Assembly: GCA_030017685.1 (NCBI GenBank)
Contig: JASEHH010000005.1
Location: 1-64,000, forward strand
Length of the DNA stretch: 64,000 nucleotides
Origin: Thermodesulfobacteriota bacterium
GTDB lineage: Bacteria; Desulfobacterota; BSN033; UBA1163
Reading direction: 5' to 3'
The notes under the pieces are model-generated. The model had not been told where the DNA came from and searched no databases. It was given only the letters and a program-made list of their open reading frames with translations. Below, one piece after another: positions 40,061-49,200 of the stretch (within the stretch, counting starts at the first letter, position 1; each line of letters begins with the position of its first letter). The position numbers were made by a program, and so were the translations under genes.

Positions 40061-41866
40061 CTAATCCCTGAGAAAATACCGGTCCGGATCGAACACCCGC
40101 AGGGTAGCCAGGTCTCTGTCATCGGGAACAGGAAATTTTGTCGGATCATCGATGACCCTCAAATCCCATCCGCATTGGTCCAGGATCTCCCGGATTGCCA
40201 TATCTCTTCCTTTGGGCAATTGATCTTCAAAATAGGAGGTGAGAGTGAACTCTCGGTCGTCGCCCAGTTTTTCAAACACGCCGAGGGGGGAAACAAGGGT
40301 CCTGGCTGCTGGACCTGGACTTGTTATGAAAGGGAGTTTTTCGACGAAACGTTTCCTGGACTGAGGCATGATCACCACCACTTCCCTGGCGGCGGACATC
40401 ACATCGTTGGCGCCTCCGGAGCCTGTAATTAGCGTCTTCTTTTCAGTAAAGGTAGTGTTCAGGTTTCCAAATTTGTCCACCTGGGCGGCGCTCAGCGTCC
40501 CAAGGCACGCCGTTCGCCGGTTCGGCATCATAATCCCGAGCATGGTGAGAATACTGCCCAATTCAATGCATGTAGGAATATTTGACAGGTTAAAGAGAAA
40601 CGGCTCGCCCGGCCTGGGATCGAACCCGAAAAAGCCCAGTTCCGACACCAGTTCCGCCTCCGCCCCTTCTTCTTTAAGGCCGTATATTGCCACCCAGGCG
40701 GCCAAACTCGCCAGGCCTGCACCGGCGAGAATCAACCTACACGGGCCTTGCCGTATTTTGTTCCTGATGATTTCCGCACCGGCCAGCACTGCCCTCTCTA
40801 AGGGAGAGGGGATAAGGGATCTTGCGCTGATATCAAGGATTTTATCGTTCAGGTCATAGAACCATTCGTTTTGATGAGAACGGCCCTTCAAAAGATGCAC
40901 CCTTTTGCTTCCCAGCCTCGCAAAGTAGTCTTTGCGATCTTTACAACCCAGAATCCATTCCTTGATCCAGACATCCAGTGCCCCTGGATCCTTTGCTGCT
41001 TTTCTAAGCTCGATATAAAATGGGATATCCTCGCAATAGCTGTCTACCCCAGAAAGGCCCTGGCTGTTCAATCCGCTGGGATGCGCACCCATGGGCATTT
41101 CGGATACGGTGCTTACAAAGCTCCCGGGAAGTCTCACCAGATGAGAGTTTTGGCGTATAAAATCCGTGGAGACTATCTTTTCTACGGTTACTATTGCCCC
41201 CTTCCTGCTCCCAAAAATACCGTAAACGTCCTCTCCCCTGGGGGGCATAAAAATGGTATTTCCGAATTTATCGGCGGCATGTCCATGTACTAAGGTGATA
41301 TCGGGATTAAGTGCCCGAACCGCTGCGAGTCCCGGTACTTCTCCGAAGGGATCGTCTATAACCCCGCAGTCCTTCTCGTTGGCAATTGCCATGTCACTTC
41401 CCACAAGGGATCGCGTAGGTAAAAATCCGATGCCCATGGCGCCTGCAAGAAGCCTTAGGGTAAAGGTGAGAAAGCTCCAGTTCTCAAATGAGACCCGATC
41501 CTCACTTAAGATTCGATTATAAACCGGGTTGGGCCCCATTGTAGGATAGGCCTCGCCCACAAATGCAGTGATGGCCTTCTTAATCATCCCGGCGTGGAAT
41601 AGCGTCATTATCGGTCCGTGAAGCGTGCCGGCCACAATGGTGAAGTTCGGTCGCCGATTCCAAAACTGCCTGTACAGTTCGTAAATAGCGGCATGGGAAC
41701 GATAGTGCAGGCCTAAAACGTGAATACTCATTCCCTCCTCGATATTCTGCCGGATGGCCTCGCCTAAAGGCACGAGTTTTGACTTGCCTTCCTCAGGGGG
41801 CAATGAAAAACGTGCCTCGATAATGTCTTGAAAAAATTGATATATTCCTGTCTCAGAGGAAATCAT
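40061..41866 (-). CDS. Family I CoA-transferase with alpha and beta halves fused
   Basis: About 601 residues. The N-terminal half (1-330) is an alpha subunit (HGPIMTLFHAGMIKKAITAF, VHGHAADKFGNTIF). The C-terminal half (about 375-600) is a beta subunit with the active-site Glu region VSELGFFGFDP, then AAQVDKFGNLNTT and TGSGGANDV. Glutaconate and related CoA-transferases encode these halves separately; a single chain is less usual. It swaps CoA between carboxylates. ATG 41866 has GAGGTGGAG directly upstream; a GTG at 41872 is also in frame. It probably activates the pathway substrate or recycles CoA from a product. Confidence 0.83.
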   Translation of the reverse strand: MISSETGIYQFFQDIIEARFSLPPEEGKSKLVPLGEAIRQNIEEGMSIHVLGLHYRSHAAIYELYRQFWNRRPNFTIVAGTLHGPIMTLFHAGMIKKAITAFVGEAYPTMGPNPVYNRILSEDRVSFENWSFLTFTLRLLAGAMGIGFLPTRSLVGSDMAIANEKDCGVIDDPFGEVPGLAAVRALNPDITLVHGHAADKFGNTIFMPPRGEDVYGIFGSRKGAIVTVEKIVSTDFIRQNSHLVRLPGSFVSTVSEMPMGAHPSGLNSQGLSGVDSYCEDIPFYIELRKAAKDPGALDVWIKEWILGCKDRKDYFARLGSKRVHLLKGRSHQNEWFYDLNDKILDISARSLIPSPLERAVLAGAEIIRNKIRQGPCRLILAGAGLASLAAWVAIYGLKEEGAEAELVSELGFFGFDPRPGEPFLFNLSNIPTCIELGSILTMLGIMMPNRRTACLGTLSAAQVDKFGNLNTTFTEKKTLITGSGGANDVMSAAREVVVIMPQSRKRFVEKLPFITSPGPAARTLVSPLGVFEKLGDDREFTLTSYFEDQLPKGRDMAIREILDQCGWDLRVIDDPTKFPVPDDRDLATLRVFDPDRYFLRD

Positions 41867-42642
41867 CTCCACCTCTTTTTCCTCTTGTAGCGTTTGTAAC
41901 CCTTTATAGATCCGTCCTTTGTGATTCCAAGATAGAATTCCTTGACATCTTCCTGCTCCTCCAGCCGTTTAGTGGTGTCGGAAAGAACGATCCTTCCGTT
42001 TTCCAGAACGTAACCGAACGCTGCGACATTCAATGCCCGGTGGGCGTTTTGCTCCACCAGCAGGATTGCTGTCCCTTCTTCATTGATTTTTTTGATGATC
42101 CTAAAAATCTCATCAACTATGAGGGGGGACAGGCCAAGAGAGGGTTCATCCAGCAGAAGAAGTTTTGGCCTCGACATTAGGGCCCGGCCGATGGCAACCA
42201 TCTGTTGTTCGCCGCCGCTTAGGGTCTCTGCGCGCTGGCTTTTTTTATCTTTCAAAACAGGAAAATGCCCAAAGACCCTGGCATAATCACTGTCAAGGTC
42301 ATGGTCTTTTCTCCTTATATAGGTCCCCATCCTAAGATTTTCCTGAACAGTAAGCCTTGGGAAAAGCTGCCGACCCTCCGGAACATGGGATATCCCAAGA
42401 CGAACAATCTTTTCAGGGTCCGTCCTCTCAATCCTTTTTCCCATAAATTCGATTGTCCCCTTTTCGGGCTGGTCATCGTTGAGGACCCTGGAAATTGTGC
42501 GCAGAAGGGTTGTCTTGCCGGCACCGTTTGATCCGAGAACCGTGACAATCTGGCCTTCCTTCACTTCGATGGATATCCCCCTGATCGCCTCAATGAAACT
42601 GTCATAATAGGTCTCTATGTTATTAACTTCTAACAACGGCAT
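41863..42642 (-). CDS. livF: Branched-chain amino acid-type ABC transporter ATPase (LivF)
   Basis: 259 residues from ATG 42642 (MPLLEVNNIETYY) with GGGGAG upstream. Walker A GSNGAGKTT, signature LSGGEQQM, Walker B LLLDEPSLGLSP and the LivF marks ISHVPEGRQLFPRLTVQENL. The start lies inside the end of livG. Liv-type systems import branched-chain amino acids, and also amides and many aromatic or short carboxylic acids; here it lies in a catabolic operon, so the cargo is probably that pathway's substrate. Confidence 0.92.
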   Translation of the reverse strand: MPLLEVNNIETYYDSFIEAIRGISIEVKEGQIVTVLGSNGAGKTTLLRTISRVLNDDQPEKGTIEFMGKRIERTDPEKIVRLGISHVPEGRQLFPRLTVQENLRMGTYIRRKDHDLDSDYARVFGHFPVLKDKKSQRAETLSGGEQQMVAIGRALMSRPKLLLLDEPSLGLSPLIVDEIFRIIKKINEEGTAILLVEQNAHRALNVAAFGYVLENGRIVLSDTTKRLEEQEDVKEFYLGITKDGSIKGYKRYKRKKRWR

Positions 42643-43402
42643 TACTCTCCCCGAGATAGGCATTAATCACCTCTTGATTGGACTGAATCTCCTCAGGTTG
42701 ACCCTCGGCGATGTTCTTACCGTAATCTAGTACTGCAATGCGGTCTGACACCCCCATAACGAGCCGCATGTTATGCTCAACAAGGATGATCGTTACACCG
42801 AGGTCTTCTTGAATATCCTTAATCCATATCATCAGATCCTGAGTCTCTTCCAGGCTCATGCCTGAGGAGACCTCGTCCATTAATAACACTCTTGGTTCAA
42901 GAGCAAGAGCTCGTCCAAGCTCCACGAGTTTTTGCACACCATAAGGCAGCCTTCCAATCCGTTTATTCCTATGCACCTGAAGTTCGAGAAAGTCAATGAC
43001 CTCTTCCGCCTTTCTTCTATGCCCTATCTCTTCCCGCCAGGCCTTTCCGTAGAAGATAGCTTGAGAGAGCAGGCCCGATCTTCTGAAGATATGCCTGCCG
43101 AGAAGGATATTCTCAATAACGGTCATGTTGGTAAAAAGCTCTATGTTTTGAAATGTTCTCGCGATTCCGAGTCTGCTAATCTCGTGAGCCTTCAGTTTCA
43201 ATATGTCTTGGCCTTGAAAAGTGATCTTGCCTCTGTCGGGGTTATACAGCCGGCTAATGCAATTGAATAGAGTCGTCTTTCCCGCACCGTTTGGGCCAAT
43301 AACTGATAAAACCTCCCCTTCATTAACTTCCAGACTCACATTATTGAGAGCCGTAACCCCCCCAAATCTGATTGTCAGATTTTGTACGCATAGGAATTTC
43401 AT
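42623..43402 (-). CDS. livG: Branched-chain amino acid-type ABC transporter ATPase (LivG)
   Basis: 259 residues. Walker A GPNGAGKTT, LivG features ALNNVSLEVNEGEVLSVIG and GIARTFQNIELFTNMTVIEN, Walker B VLLMDEVSSGMS (Val where Pro is usual) and switch His LVEHNMRLVMG. The signature region reads LPYGVQKLVELGRAL, degenerate as is common in LivG. It pairs with LivF. Confidence 0.92.
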   Translation of the reverse strand: MKFLCVQNLTIRFGGVTALNNVSLEVNEGEVLSVIGPNGAGKTTLFNCISRLYNPDRGKITFQGQDILKLKAHEISRLGIARTFQNIELFTNMTVIENILLGRHIFRRSGLLSQAIFYGKAWREEIGHRRKAEEVIDFLELQVHRNKRIGRLPYGVQKLVELGRALALEPRVLLMDEVSSGMSLEETQDLMIWIKDIQEDLGVTIILVEHNMRLVMGVSDRIAVLDYGKNIAEGQPEEIQSNQEVINAYLGESNAVVRS

Positions 43403-43424
43403 ATTAGATCCGTTTTTTCACCTG

Positions 43425-44450
43425 TTATAGAGGAAACGTTCGCCACCAGTTCCTTATTTTGACCCAAAAGCCATAAAAGCCAATAGGTCGGTAGATTACG
43501 AACAGCATAAGAGTAATACCGTAAACCGCTGCCTGAAGACTGTATCCAGTTTTGACCGCTGCGGGCAAGTAGTCCTTGGTAAAGGAGATGATCTCGGGTA
43601 GTACAGTAATGAAGATCGCCCCCATAACAGAGCCAGTGATTGATCCAAGCCCTCCCACTACAACCATTACGATGAATCCGATGGAATGAAAGAGGGTAAA
43701 GTTGTCAACGCTTATAAAGAGAATGAAATGGGCGTAAAGGCTTCCTGCCAAACCCGCATATATGGCGCTCACCGTGAAGGCCATGGCCTTATACCAGCCA
43801 AGATTAATACCCATAGTTTCAGCCGCGGTCTCGCTGTCTCTGATGGCCATCAAAGTGCGCCCGAAGCTGCTCCTGACCATGTTTTTTGCCATGAAAAGGA
43901 GGATTGCTAAACTGATGAATGTAATGAAGAAGTATTTCTTGTATGAATCGAATGTCAGCCCAAAAATGATTGGTGGAATGACAGCAAATCCGTCGGCCCC
44001 ACCCGTTAAACTTCGCCACTGCAAAATCATTTCATCGGTAACGAATCCGAATGCCATTGTCGCCAGTGCCAGGTAAATTCCCGTAAGCCGGAGTGAAGGA
44101 AGCCCCACAACAAAACCGATAAGTCCCGTGAGGGCGCCTGATGCAGGTAAGGCAAGCAAGAAAGGAACGCCGAGTTTCACGGTTAATATAGAAGAAGTGT
44201 AAGCACCGATAGCCATAAATGCAGCGTGTCCCAAGGAAATGAGTCCTGTAAACCCACTCAAGATATTGAGGCCTACTGCAGCGATGATATTGATGAATAT
44301 CAGATTGAGCATGTAAGCTACATAGTCCCCGCCTATTTGGCAAAAAACGACAATCCCCGCCACGAGAGAAGCAATCCATCCCCATTTATAAAACTTATCA
44401 AAGATACGAATATCTTGCGAATAGCTTTCTCGAAGATCCATTATATTCAC
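43425..44450 (-). CDS. livM: Branched-chain amino acid-type ABC permease (LivM)
   Basis: 341 residues, about nine membrane segments. GLNILSGFTGLISLGHAAFMAIGAY and MAIRDSETAAETMGIN are LivM hallmarks. Its start overlaps the livH stop by 4 nt. With LivH it forms the heterodimeric membrane pore. Confidence 0.92.
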   Translation of the reverse strand: MNIMDLRESYSQDIRIFDKFYKWGWIASLVAGIVVFCQIGGDYVAYMLNLIFINIIAAVGLNILSGFTGLISLGHAAFMAIGAYTSSILTVKLGVPFLLALPASGALTGLIGFVVGLPSLRLTGIYLALATMAFGFVTDEMILQWRSLTGGADGFAVIPPIIFGLTFDSYKKYFFITFISLAILLFMAKNMVRSSFGRTLMAIRDSETAAETMGINLGWYKAMAFTVSAIYAGLAGSLYAHFILFISVDNFTLFHSIGFIVMVVVGGLGSITGSVMGAIFITVLPEIISFTKDYLPAAVKTGYSLQAAVYGITLMLFVIYRPIGFYGFWVKIRNWWRTFPL

Positions 44451-45313
44451 ACCTTCTTCTGTTCGTGGGTGCCAAAAATTCCTTCAGGCCTGATCATCAG
44501 CACTGCCATCATAACAATATACGCGAAGATATCCTTAACCCAGGGGGGTAGATAGATACCAGCCAGGTTCTCTGAAATCCCGATGATCACTCCCCCCACG
44601 AGCGCACCAGGTATACTGTTGAAACCGCCGATTACAGCTGCAGGGAAGGCCTTGAGACCGAGGAAACCCATGTTGACGCTCAGAAAAGTAATAGGAGCGA
44701 TAATCATTCCGGCCACGGCACCCACCATAGCGCTGATAGCCCAGGTCATGGAATAGCCCTGTTTTACGCTGACGCCCATCAGAAGACTTGCCAAAGGATT
44801 CTGTGCCAGCGATTGGAGGGATATGCCCAAGGTCGTGAACTTGAAAAAAAGAAAGAGAAGAATGACCAGACCAAGGGTAACCAGGATAATCGAAATATCA
44901 ACGGGAGCTATGACGAAACTACTGATCCTGATGGTTTCTTCCGAAAACAAAAGCGGGAAAGCGAGGGTGTCGTAAGACCAGATCATGCCTGCGAAGGCCC
45001 TCAAGGTGATGGACATGCCTATGGTCACAATGATAATCGAAACTACCGGTTCTCCAACGAGAGGTCGAATGAGCACCCGCTCAAGTAATATGCCTATGCC
45101 TCCACAAATGATGGGGGTTAGCAAAAAAGCAAGTACAAAAGGAACGTTAAAAATGGTGATCAGGGTAAAAGCGACAAAAGCTCCAAGCATCATTATTTCG
45201 CCCTGAGCAAAATTGATCACCGCGGTTGTCTTGAAAATCAGGACAAAACCAATCGCAATCAATCCATAAACACATCCCAGAGCCAACCCGCTTATGATCT
45301 GTTGTATAATCAT
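44447..45313 (-). CDS. livH: Branched-chain amino acid-type ABC permease (LivH)
   Basis: 288 residues, about eight membrane segments. IISGLALGCVYGLIAIGFVLIFK at the start and INFAQGEIMMLGAF are the LivH signature, and GLKAFPAAVIGGFNSIPGALVGG lies near the end. It partners LivM. Confidence 0.92.
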   Translation of the reverse strand: MIIQQIISGLALGCVYGLIAIGFVLIFKTTAVINFAQGEIMMLGAFVAFTLITIFNVPFVLAFLLTPIICGGIGILLERVLIRPLVGEPVVSIIIVTIGMSITLRAFAGMIWSYDTLAFPLLFSEETIRISSFVIAPVDISIILVTLGLVILLFLFFKFTTLGISLQSLAQNPLASLLMGVSVKQGYSMTWAISAMVGAVAGMIIAPITFLSVNMGFLGLKAFPAAVIGGFNSIPGALVGGVIIGISENLAGIYLPPWVKDIFAYIVMMAVLMIRPEGIFGTHEQKKV

Positions 45314-45341
45314 GCCGACCTTTGCTCTCGCATTCTATCAA

Positions 45342-47147
45342 TTAGTACATGCTCTCAATGATATCTTTATATATCTCGCTTACCTTTTTTCTCTTCACCT
45401 TCATGGTTGGAGTCAGTTCGTCGTCTTCTTGGTCGAGAATCTTCTCGGCAATGGCGAAGTTCTTAATCTGCTCCACCCGGCTGAGTTCCGAGTTTACCTT
45501 TTCCACTTCGTCCCCAATCAGTTTTCTTATCTCTTTTGTCTTAGTCAAACTCGCGTAGGTTGTGAATGGGATTCTATTGTCTTGGGCGTATTTAATAATG
45601 TTGTCTTCGTCAACGATGATTATTGTTGTCAGGTATTTCCTCCTGTCCCCGATTACGACGGCATCTACTATATAGGGACTAAACTTCAGCAGGTTTTCAA
45701 TATACTGCGGGGATATGTTCTTTCCACCCGATGTGATGATCAAGTCCTTCTTCCGTCCGGTTATTCGCAAAAGTCCATCATGAGACAATTCTCCCAGATC
45801 TCCAGTATGAAGCCATCCGTCAATCAACGTCCGTCTTGTATTCTCTTCATCCTTGAAATAGCCCTGAAACACATTGTCTCCTCTGACAAGGATTTCACCA
45901 TCTTCTGCTATCTTGACCTCAACCCCTGGCAATGGCTCTCCACAAGTCCCCAATCGTATATTCTGGTCCCTGTGCACAGTGACCAGTGCCGAGCTTTCCG
46001 TCATTCCATAGCTTTCTCGAATATTCACGCCCAATGCATGAAAATATTCCAAGACGTCCGGGCTTATCGGAGCTGCCCCCGATAGGATAAAACGAGCCCT
46101 GTCGATTCCCAGAAGTTTTTTGATATTTCGAAAAATTGTAATCGATACAAGGAGGTTAGCTAATAAAAGCGGAATAGGCTGTCGCTGGTGATTTAATCTC
46201 CGTCGTGCTGCCTTGTTTCCTATATACATCGCAAAACGGTAGCACTGTTGTTTAATCCAAGTGGCCTCCTGAACGCCAAGGTTGATGAACGAGTGAAATT
46301 TTTCCCAGATCCTCGGAACTGCGAAGAAGAAGGTGGGAGACACTTCTCTGAGATTATCGGGCACCGTGTCGGGACTCTCTGCAAAAAATACTGTGAATCC
46401 CATGTTGATGGCGTGATAAACCGACAGGGTCCTCTCAGCAATATGACAAAGGGGGAGATATGAAAGGACCACGTCGGTTTCAAAGGCCGGGACTTGCCTG
46501 GCGAAGGCGTTGCTGTTGAAGATAACGTTGGCATGAGATAGCATAACGGCCTTAGGCGGTCCGGTGGTACCGGAGGTATAGACAAACGTTGCTATGTCAT
46601 CAGGCCCCGTCTTTTCAAGCCTCTGTTCGAAAAGTCCCGGGTTCTTTTCATCGAATTCCTTTCCCGCCTGAAGCAATTCATCGAAGCTCATCACCATGGG
46701 ATCATGGAAATGCTTTAGCCCTTTCATATCCATGACGACTATCTTCTCGAGCTTTGGGAGCTGGTCTCTGATCTCCAGAGCCTTGTCCAACTGCTCTTCA
46801 TCCTCGACGAAAAAGAACCGGGCCTCTGAATGGGAAAGGTGGTACGCTACCTCTTCGGCCGAGCAGGTGGCATATACTCCCACCGAGATCCCGTTTACTG
46901 AAAGATTGCCCAAGTCGGCATACAACCACTCCGGGCGGCTATCCCCGATAATTGCAACACGGTCTTTCGGATCCAAACCAAGGGCAACCAGCCCCATGCT
47001 GACCTGCCGGACCCTTTGGCCGTATTCCCTCCAGGTTATCTTGTTCCATATGCCCAGTTCCTTTTTCCTAAGGGCCACACGTTCCTTGTATCTTTCCACC
47101 CTTTGGAAGAAGAGTTTAGGAACTGTATCCTGTGCCATTCTTTTCAT
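45342..47147 (-). CDS. AMP-forming acyl-CoA synthetase (long-chain FadD15-like)
   Basis: 601 residues. The ATP loop YTSGTTGPPKAVMLSH, the A5 motif YGMTES, and the A7/A8 region HTGDLGELSHDGLLRITGRKKD are all present; TSGGKNISPQYIENLL follows, and the catalytic Lys is expected in the small C-terminal lid. It activates a free acid to its CoA ester at the cost of ATP to AMP. GGGGGAGATAA precedes ATG 47147. Placed between livH and the livK-like gene, it probably activates the acid imported by this Liv system. Confidence 0.9.
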   Translation of the reverse strand: MKRMAQDTVPKLFFQRVERYKERVALRKKELGIWNKITWREYGQRVRQVSMGLVALGLDPKDRVAIIGDSRPEWLYADLGNLSVNGISVGVYATCSAEEVAYHLSHSEARFFFVEDEEQLDKALEIRDQLPKLEKIVVMDMKGLKHFHDPMVMSFDELLQAGKEFDEKNPGLFEQRLEKTGPDDIATFVYTSGTTGPPKAVMLSHANVIFNSNAFARQVPAFETDVVLSYLPLCHIAERTLSVYHAINMGFTVFFAESPDTVPDNLREVSPTFFFAVPRIWEKFHSFINLGVQEATWIKQQCYRFAMYIGNKAARRRLNHQRQPIPLLLANLLVSITIFRNIKKLLGIDRARFILSGAAPISPDVLEYFHALGVNIRESYGMTESSALVTVHRDQNIRLGTCGEPLPGVEVKIAEDGEILVRGDNVFQGYFKDEENTRRTLIDGWLHTGDLGELSHDGLLRITGRKKDLIITSGGKNISPQYIENLLKFSPYIVDAVVIGDRRKYLTTIIIVDEDNIIKYAQDNRIPFTTYASLTKTKEIRKLIGDEVEKVNSELSRVEQIKNFAIAEKILDQEDDELTPTMKVKRKKVSEIYKDIIESMY

Positions 47148-47168
47148 TTATCTCCCCCTCAGGGTCGA

Positions 47169-48359
47169 TCATTTACCTCCTCGCCACTCTGTAAGCTTTT
47201 CGAACTGTCCACTCTTGGCATTGGCCTTGACAATAAATGCGGAATGAGCGCCGGCTCTCAGATTGGGTCCAAAGGTTATGTTGGGCCCCACACCGGTGTT
47301 AAAATCTTTAATTCCCTCCATTGCTTTTACGAACTTCTCACGAGTCAGATCTTGACCGGTGAGCCTTAAGCCCTCAGAGAATACCTTCGCGTAAAGGTAT
47401 CCGACACTATGATAGAAGCCGGGAGTTCCCTTGTCATACTTCTTTGTTCTCTCTAAGTATTCCTTCCAGCCTGGTCGCTGAGAGTCCAAAAGTTCGCCAC
47501 AGGCTACCCCCAATAAACCATCGGCCGCGGGACCTGAAAGCTTTATAGTGATTGGGTCTGAGGCTGCAGAGGAGACCATGAAAGTAGGCTTCCAGCCCAG
47601 TTTTGCGGCCTCCTTGACCACACCGGCAGTCTCTCTGTATATGGTCGCAAGAAAACAATACTCGACTCCGGCCTCCATCATTCTCACTACCTGGGGATTG
47701 AAATCTATAGCTCCCCTTTTGTAAGTTACCGTGGCGATGATAGGGATGCCGTACATCTTTGTCTGCCGTTCAAGGCCATCAAGACAGTCCTTGCCAAAGT
47801 CATCATCCTGATATATCATTCCTATTTTGGGCTTCTTTACACCTAGATCGTTGACAATATAGTCCAGTCCAATTCTCATCTGGTCGTTGTAATTCGTCAG
47901 GAGAGCAAAAACGTACTTTTTGGGCGGGTCCGCTATCTCAGGAGAAAACGAGCCTAAACCGACCATAGGGAGCCCGATCCTCTCCAGAGCTGGTATCATA
48001 GCTTTTGACGTTGGCGTCCCCGCGCCGCCAACGATGGCAAAAACCTGATCCCGGTCATTGAGCTTAGCCACTGAAGCTGCTGCCCTGGAAGGGTTGTAGC
48101 CGTGGTCCTCTATGACCTGTGTGATTTTGCGGCCGTGGATTCCTCCATCATCGTTGATGGCGGAAAAATAGACGCTCATGCCGTCGGATACAGATTTGCC
48201 GACAATGGCGATGGGGCCTGTCATGTCCAAGGATGAACCCACCTTGATCGAGGTTTCGGTCACACCGGGTTCACCCCCGAAAACATGAACTGTGACAAGC
48301 ATTGAAAGAATTACTAAACTTACCGCCAACCCCATGATCCTATCTTTTTTACTTTTCAT
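47169..48359 (-). CDS. Liv-type periplasmic substrate-binding protein
   Basis: 396 residues. A signal peptide (MGLAVSLVILSMLVTVHVFG) is followed by a type I periplasmic-binding fold: IKVGSSLDMTGPIAIVGKSV, NDDGGIHGRKI, FAIVGGAGTPTSKAMIPALE and GMIYQDDDFGKD. Relatives bind branched-chain amino acids or aromatic and aliphatic acids; the ligand cannot be read from sequence. AAAGGAGGGGATC lies before the ATG. It completes the Liv importer, with the ligase gene inserted between it and livHMGF. Confidence 0.9.
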   Translation of the reverse strand: MKSKKDRIMGLAVSLVILSMLVTVHVFGGEPGVTETSIKVGSSLDMTGPIAIVGKSVSDGMSVYFSAINDDGGIHGRKITQVIEDHGYNPSRAAASVAKLNDRDQVFAIVGGAGTPTSKAMIPALERIGLPMVGLGSFSPEIADPPKKYVFALLTNYNDQMRIGLDYIVNDLGVKKPKIGMIYQDDDFGKDCLDGLERQTKMYGIPIIATVTYKRGAIDFNPQVVRMMEAGVEYCFLATIYRETAGVVKEAAKLGWKPTFMVSSAASDPITIKLSGPAADGLLGVACGELLDSQRPGWKEYLERTKKYDKGTPGFYHSVGYLYAKVFSEGLRLTGQDLTREKFVKAMEGIKDFNTGVGPNITFGPNLRAGAHSAFIVKANAKSGQFEKLTEWRGGK

Positions 48360-48374
48360 GATCCCCTCCTTTTT

Positions 48375-49166
48375 TTACTTTTTAAGGTTAAAGTTGGGCT
48401 TCCTCCTTGCCAGGAGGGCCTGAAGACCTTCCTGGTGGTCCTCTGTCTTCCAAAGAAGTGACTGGGCTTCTACTTCCCTTTCAAGTAAGGCCGCCAAATC
48501 CATTTCCAGACCCCTTTGCATGATATTCTTCATCAGGCCAAGGCTGTCCTTTGGCTTATTGGCCATTCTTTCGGCCAAACCGTTTACTGCAGAATCGAGA
48601 TCTTCGGAAGGAACCATTTCTGATACAATACCCAATTTCAGGGCCTCCCCGGCAGAAAAGATGTTCCCTTCGAAAACAAGTTTCTTTGCCGCTCGCAGGC
48701 CTATAACTCTCGGCAGGAAATACATGCATCCCATGTCAGGGATAATCCCTATGTTTGAGAAGACAAACCCGAAGCGTGCCTTTTCTGAGGCGACGACGAA
48801 ATCGCATGCCAGTGCCAGAGATGCGCCCCCGCCGATGGCGTCACCATTTACCTTGGCTATGGTCACCTTCTCCAGCATGTAGAGTTGCTGCATCGGCCTT
48901 ATACTTCGTTGAAGTCGCCTTCTGCTGGCCGGCGGCCCCATTGACTGGAACTCCTTGATGGTGTCCATGTCTCCGCCGGCGGAAAAAGCGCGTCCTGCCC
49001 CCGTCAACACAACGCAACGCACCTCATCGTCGGCTTCGATAATATCGAGGATCTCCTTCAGGTCCGTGCACACTTGCGGTGTGATAGCGTTCATGCGTTC
49101 AGGCCGGTTCAATGTTATGGTGCCGATCCCATCTGATTTTTCATAATTTATGGTTTCCAGTTCCAT
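48375..49166 (-). CDS. Enoyl-CoA hydratase/isomerase family protein, PaaG-like
   Basis: 263 residues from ATG 49166 with AAGGAGG upstream. The oxyanion hole is formed by FSAGGD and DAIGGGASLALACD. The first hydratase Glu is replaced (GGGAS in place of GGGCE) and the second position is Asp in NIGIIPDMGCMYFLPR. That Asp pattern belongs to PaaG-type ring or double-bond isomerases, so isomerisation is likelier than simple hydration. It is the last crotonase of the operon, just upstream of the Liv genes in transcription. Confidence 0.87.
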   Translation of the reverse strand: MELETINYEKSDGIGTITLNRPERMNAITPQVCTDLKEILDIIEADDEVRCVVLTGAGRAFSAGGDMDTIKEFQSMGPPASRRRLQRSIRPMQQLYMLEKVTIAKVNGDAIGGGASLALACDFVVASEKARFGFVFSNIGIIPDMGCMYFLPRVIGLRAAKKLVFEGNIFSAGEALKLGIVSEMVPSEDLDSAVNGLAERMANKPKDSLGLMKNIMQRGLEMDLAALLEREVEAQSLLWKTEDHQEGLQALLARRKPNFNLKK

Positions 49167-49200
49167 TTTACCTCCTTCTCCTTTATGCGAAAAACGCCGA

